A stretch of DNA of 64,000 bases from Candidatus Gastranaerophilales bacterium (GTDB taxonomy: Bacteria > Cyanobacteriota > Vampirovibrionia > Gastranaerophilales > Gastranaerophilaceae), in NCBI GenBank assembly GCA_944326525.1, contig CALVEG010000008.1, forward strand, positions 1 through 64,000. Direction: 5' to 3'. The notes under the pieces are model-generated. The model was not told the DNA's origin and ran no database searches. It was given only the letters and a program-made list of their open reading frames with translations. Below are positions 60,422 through 64,000 of the stretch, one piece after another; the first letter of the stretch is position 1; every line of letters starts with the position of its first letter. Both the position numbers and the translations under genes were made by a program.

Positions 60422-62920
60422 TTATGATTGAGTTACTTCTTCCGGTTCTTCTTTTGCTTTAGATTTTTTCGGCTTCACTCTTTCAAACGTAATCTTATCA
60501 TCTACAAGAGTTATCCTTATTGTGTCACCAGGAGAGTATTTTCCTGAAAGAATTTCTTCAGCTAACATATCTTCGATTTTACGCTGAATTAACCTTCTCA
60601 ACGGTCTTGCACCATAGGCCTCAGAATATCCATTTTTAGCCAAATGATCTTTTACTTCATCTGTAACTTCTACAGACAATTCACGTTCTGCAAGGCGTTT
60701 GAACAAATCTTTCAGCATCAAATCTACAATTTGTCTGATTTCTTCCTGATTCAAATGAGCAAATACTATTGTTTCATCAATACGATTCAAGAATTCAGGT
60801 CTGAATGCTTTCTTCATTTCTTCTGAAACCGTATCTTTAAGTTTTTCGTACTTGTCTTTTGACTCATCTTCTGCTGTTGAGAAGCCGAGTTTTGAAGTAT
60901 TAGTTATCATGCTTGCGCCGACATTTGACGTCATGATAATAATTGTGTTTTTGAAATTGATATGTCTGCCTTTTGAATCTGTCAAACGACCGTCATCAAG
61001 TATCTGTAGCATGATGTTAAATACATCCGGATGTGCTTTTTCAATTTCATCAAACAATACAACTGAATAAGGTTTTTTACGTATCAATTCAGTTAAATGT
61101 CCACCATCATCATATCCTACATATCCAGGAGGTGAGCCGATAAGTTTTGCGGTTGAATGTTTTTCCATAAATTCTGACATGTCAACTCTTATCATGTTGT
61201 CTTCTGAGCCAAACACAGCTTCTGCCAAAGCTTTTGCAAGTTCGGTTTTACCAACACCAGTCGGACCACAGAATATAAAGCTTCCTATCGGTCTGTTAGG
61301 ACTCTTTAAGCCGACTCTTGCACGTCTTATAGCTTTTGATATTGCAACAACCGCATCATGCTGACCAATTACTCTTGCATGAAGAGTATCTTCCAATTTA
61401 AGAAGTCGTTCACTTTCACCTTCTGTAAGTTTTGTTACCGGAACACCTGTCATTGTTGCAATTACTTCTGCTACATTTTCCGCTGTTACAGTCGGTTTGT
61501 TTGCCTCATGTTCATCGCGGTATTTTTGAGCCATCTCTCGAATTCTGTCTTTCATGTCAGCTTCTTCATCTCTGAGTTGGCTTGCTAAATCAAAGTGCTG
61601 ATTACGAATCGCATCTTCTTTTTCTTTTATTAAATTTCTAAGTTCTTTTTCAAGCGCTTTACCTTCCGGTGAAAGTGTTGAAACTTTCAAACGAACTTTT
61701 GAACTTGCTTCATCTATTACGTCAATTGCTTTGTCCGGTAAAAATCTGTCTGTTATATATTTGTTTGACAATTTTACAGCCGCCACAATTGCTTCATCAG
61801 AAATAATAAGCTTATGGTGATCTTCAAACTTAGGTTTAATACCTTTCAATATTTCAATAGACTCTTCTTCTGTAGGTTCATCAATCATTACCGGTTGGAA
61901 ACGTCTTTCAAGTGCTGAATCTTTTTCAACATATTTCCTGTACTCGTCAAGAGTTGTCGCACCGATAACCTGAATTTCGCCTCTTGAAAGTGCCGGTTTT
62001 AAAATATTTGCCGCATCAATTGCGCCTTCTGCAGCACCCGCACCTATTAGAGTATGCATTTCATCAATTACAAGGATTATATTTCCTGCCTGACGAATTT
62101 CATCCATAATCTTTTTAAGACGTTCTTCAAATTCACCTCTATATTTTGTTCCGGCAACCAAAAGTCCCATATCAAGCTGTATTACTTTTTTGCCATCCAA
62201 AATATCAGGAACTTCAGAATTTACAATTCTGATAGCAAGACCTTCTGCCACAGCTGTTTTACCAACACCTGGTTCACCAATCAGAACCGGATTGTTTTTT
62301 GTACGTCTTGCAAGAATTTGTATAACTCTTTCGATTTCTTTTTCTCTGCCTACAACAGGATCTAATCGCATTTCTTGCGCAGCTAAAGTTAAATCACGAC
62401 CAAATTCATCAAGACTTGGAGTTTTTGTTTTTCCGCCCGATGAAGATGATGAACTTGAACTGCTTGAAGATGATGTTTGCGGTTTTGTTTCGCCAAGCAT
62501 CTTAATTACGTTGCTTCTAATCTTATTTAAGTCAACACCAAGATTTTCAAGAACTCTTGCCGCAACACCTTCGCCTTCTCTAATTAATCCTAAAAGAAGA
62601 TGTTCAGTTCCTATATAATTGTGTCCTAATTGTCTTGCCTCATCCCAAGACAATTCCAAGACTCTTTTTGCTCTAGGCGTAAACGGAATTTCGACCGCTA
62701 CAAAACCTGAACCTCGACCAATTATTTTTTCGACTTCGGCTCTTGCATCCTTGAGCGTAACTCCCATTGACTTAAGAGTTTTCGCTGCGACACCTGTACC
62801 TTCTCCTATTAACCCAAGAAGAACCTGTTCTGTTCCGACAAAATTATGTCCGAGCCTTCTTGCCTCTTCTTGCGCCAACATTATAACCTTTATGGCTTTC
62901 TCGGTAAACCGTTCAAACAT
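60422..62920 (-). CDS. clpC: ATP-dependent Clp protease ATPase subunit ClpC
   Basis: An 832-residue HSP100 unfoldase that feeds substrates to ClpP. Two N-terminal Clp repeats (residues 4-145) are joined by a linker with twelve consecutive Ser (near 152-163) to AAA module 1 (Walker [10 protein letters not shown] near 205). A UVR/coiled-coil middle domain, AAA module 2 (Walker [10 protein letters not shown] near 540; [12 protein letters not shown]-like Walker B) and an acidic tail follow. The poly-Ser linker is unusual. Cyanobacteria and Gram-positives have ClpC. GGAG precedes the ATG at 62920. Confidence 0.95.
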   Translation of the reverse strand: MFERFTEKAIKVIMLAQEEARRLGHNFVGTEQVLLGLIGEGTGVAAKTLKSMGVTLKDARAEVEKIIGRGSGFVAVEIPFTPRAKRVLELSWDEARQLGHNYIGTEHLLLGLIREGEGVAARVLENLGVDLNKIRSNVIKMLGETKPQTSSSSSSSSSSSSGGKTKTPSLDEFGRDLTLAAQEMRLDPVVGREKEIERVIQILARRTKNNPVLIGEPGVGKTAVAEGLAIRIVNSEVPDILDGKKVIQLDMGLLVAGTKYRGEFEERLKKIMDEIRQAGNIILVIDEMHTLIGAGAAEGAIDAANILKPALSRGEIQVIGATTLDEYRKYVEKDSALERRFQPVMIDEPTEEESIEILKGIKPKFEDHHKLIISDEAIVAAVKLSNKYITDRFLPDKAIDVIDEASSKVRLKVSTLSPEGKALEKELRNLIKEKEDAIRNQHFDLASQLRDEEADMKDRIREMAQKYRDEHEANKPTVTAENVAEVIATMTGVPVTKLTEGESERLLKLEDTLHARVIGQHDAVVAISKAIRRARVGLKSPNRPIGSFIFCGPTGVGKTELAKALAEAVFGSEDNMIRVDMSEFMEKHSTAKLIGSPPGYVGYDDGGHLTELIRKKPYSVVLFDEIEKAHPDVFNIMLQILDDGRLTDSKGRHINFKNTIIIMTSNVGASMITNTSKLGFSTAEDESKDKYEKLKDTVSEEMKKAFRPEFLNRIDETIVFAHLNQEEIRQIVDLMLKDLFKRLAERELSVEVTDEVKDHLAKNGYSEAYGARPLRRLIQRKIEDMLAEEILSGKYSPGDTIRITLVDDKITFERVKPKKSKAKEEPEEVTQS

Positions 62921-63199
62921 TTTCTCTCCTATCTTATCTTTTCAGATATATATATTTTACATAAAAAACAAAAAAGTTTCAAGCTGTAACAAAAAAAATA
63001 AACCGATTAGCATAATTTATATTTTTTCTTATATTTGAATATTTTTCTTACTTTATAAACATGCCATTTATCTGTTTTTTAAAATAATCATTCTTTATGG
63101 CTCTAAACCCTTATAAAACAAACATTCAAAAACTTTAAAACAAAAGTGTTGACATTTAATTTTGTTTTACATAGAATAAAAAACGTGAAAGAAATGCAA
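62921..63199. other. clpC leader and tRNA-Glu promoter region
   Basis: AT-rich gap between clpC (minus) and tRNA-Glu (plus). Only the tRNA promoter was recognised; no other gene or fold. Confidence 0.5.
63149..63177 (+). promoter_or_regulatory. Promoter of tRNA-Glu
   Basis: TTGACA, 17 bases, TAGAAT, 22 bases before the tRNA. Confidence 0.8.
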
Positions 63200-63272
63200 G
63201 CCCCCATCGTCTAGAGGCCTAGGACAACACCCTTTCACGGTGTAGACAGCGATTCGAATTCGCTTGGGGGTA
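63200..63272 (+). tRNA. tRNA-Glu (anticodon TTC)
   Basis: Acceptor GCCCCCA pairs with TGGGGGT, discriminator A. The anticodon stem ACACC/GGTGT encloses CTTTCAC, giving TTC. T-loop TTCGAAT is normal. CCA is not encoded. Confidence 0.97.
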
Positions 63273-63280
63273 TTTTTATT

Positions 63281-63305
63281 AGGAACCTAAATGGTTCCTT
63301 TTTTA
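63281..63305 (+). terminator. Terminator of tRNA-Glu
   Basis: Stem AGGAACC/GGTTCCT with loop TAAAT and a T run, eight bases after the tRNA. Confidence 0.85.
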
Positions 63306-63384
63306 GTATTTAGGGTTTTTAATATAATTTATTCCTTATTTATTTCTTATTGAAATTACTATCCTTTTATAATATTTTTTTATT

Positions 63385-64000
63385 ATGGCAAGACTAATCG
63401 GCATATCTGATATTCACGGAGAACTCGAAAAACTTTGCAGGGTTTTAGATAAACTTAACCCGCAAAAAGATGATACCATCATTTTTATGGGTGATTATAT
63501 TGACAGAGGTGCCAAGTCTAAAGAAGTTGTCCAAAAAATTATTGATATGCAAGATGTCTGCAATTGCGTTTATCTGATAGGTTCTCATGAATACGCACTT
63601 CTGCATGCCAATTCCGACGATTATTATCATTATTTATTCTGGAATTACGGCGGGGTGCAAACCGCCGAAAGTTACGGAAGTTTCGACAATATTTTGAAAA
63701 CTCACGGAGATTTCTTCAATAGCCTTAAATTTTATTATATAAACGGTAAATATCTTTTTGTACATGCCGGAATCAGAGATGGAATTCCTCTTGAAAAACA
63801 AAACGAAGTCGATATGGTTTATATAAGACGTGAATTTTACGAAAAACCGCATTCACTTCCTTATAAAATAATTTTCGGCCATACAGAATTTGACAAACCG
63901 CTCATTCAAAATGATAAAATTTGTATTGATACTGGATGCGGCAAATACAAAAACTCTCCTCTCACTGCAATCGTTTGCGAAAATAACATTGAAACTTTTG
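63385..64000 (+). CDS. PPP-family metallophosphatase, cut by the window edge
   Basis: The first 205 codons of a serine/threonine phosphatase or diadenosine tetraphosphatase-like enzyme are present; the 3' end lies beyond 64000. Motifs in order: SDIHGELEKL (metal), FMGDYIDRGAKS (metal and acid), LIGSHEYALLHA, FVHAGI and IFGHTEF. In the third motif the usual Gly-Asn-His-(Glu/Asp) is Gly-Ser-His-Glu, replacing a normally invariant metal-bridging Asn. No Shine-Dalgarno is obvious before the ATG. Confidence 0.85.
   Translation, partial: MARLIGISDIHGELEKLCRVLDKLNPQKDDTIIFMGDYIDRGAKSKEVVQKIIDMQDVCNCVYLIGSHEYALLHANSDDYYHYLFWNYGGVQTAESYGSFDNILKTHGDFFNSLKFYYINGKYLFVHAGIRDGIPLEKQNEVDMVYIRREFYEKPHSLPYKIIFGHTEFDKPLIQNDKICIDTGCGKYKNSPLTAIVCENNIETF

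Noticed and set aside
61179-62618. Plus-strand frames opposite clpC
   Set aside because: clpC is unambiguous on the minus strand and these frames lack ribosome sites and recognisable domains.
1-64000. CRISPR array, insertion sequence, prophage or rRNA genes
   Set aside because: No regularly spaced repeats, transposase motifs, phage structural genes or rRNA-like sequence were seen on either strand.

Overview
The window is AT-rich, gene-dense and free of introns. It looks like a chromosomal segment of a Gram-negative, fermentative gut bacterium of the non-photosynthetic cyanobacterial sister group (Melainabacteria/Vampirovibrionia, order Gastranaerophilales). The placement is an inference. It rests on outer-membrane genes (lpxK, an MsbA-like flippase, a TpsB transporter with POTRA domain, an MCE protein), an NADH-linked [FeFe]-hydrogenase operon, a ClpC chaperone, Shine-Dalgarno starts, and many lineage-type proteins that begin with a short M-x-I...F-x-G peptide. 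Code 11 is used; there is no rRNA, CRISPR array, insertion sequence or intact prophage.

Layout. Positions 1-4765 are accessory: an edge-truncated motif protein, a capsule-type glycosyltransferase with a membrane protein, two broken genes joined head to head near 2584, and an AAA ATPase gene interrupted by one in-frame TAA. Positions 4984-11408 form a complete galactose (Leloir) module: galK-galE-galT on the minus strand, a divergent galP-type symporter, and galM. Positions 11459-16027 hold small lineage-specific proteins, tRNA-Gln and a family of short palindromes. Positions 16046-21734 are housekeeping (mnmG, a TPR protein, rnhB-rbgA-rplS). Positions 21904-31352 mix tRNA-Leu, an ADP-ribosyltransferase-like protein, ugd, an MsbA-like ABC exporter, DUF1015, a CHAP-like peptidase, the ybgC-rluB-coaE operon and a membrane metallopeptidase. 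Positions 31418-41849 carry tRNA-Pro, yidC, queA, a lytic transglycosylase, an MCE lipid-transport protein, lpxK-nth and a DUF2339 membrane protein. Positions 41978-46128 are the three-gene hydrogenase operon. Positions 46240-53103 hold a secreted protein, TpsB, bioD-bioA, a 31-residue membrane peptide and a nucleoside transporter. Positions 53204-57801 hold a 990-residue membrane-anchored GT5 glycosyltransferase, a tRNA-Lys with repeated copies of its 3' end, and a double-XRE regulator. The right end has pth, a TPR protein, clpC, tRNA-Glu and an edge-truncated PPP phosphatase.

How the genes work together. GalP, GalM, GalK, GalT and GalE would import galactose and turn it into glucose-1-phosphate and UDP-sugars. 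Ugd would draw UDP-glucose towards surface polysaccharide. The hydrogenase operon would dispose of reductant as H2. LpxK, the MsbA-like exporter, MCE, YidC and TpsB belong to envelope building. The most novel signal is the recurring N-terminal peptide (M-[QKNH]-I-x-x-I ... [A/S]-F-x-[G/S]). It sits on otherwise unrelated proteins, several of which look like enzymes of an effector or remodelling kind, and it suggests a shared sorting or scaffold tag.
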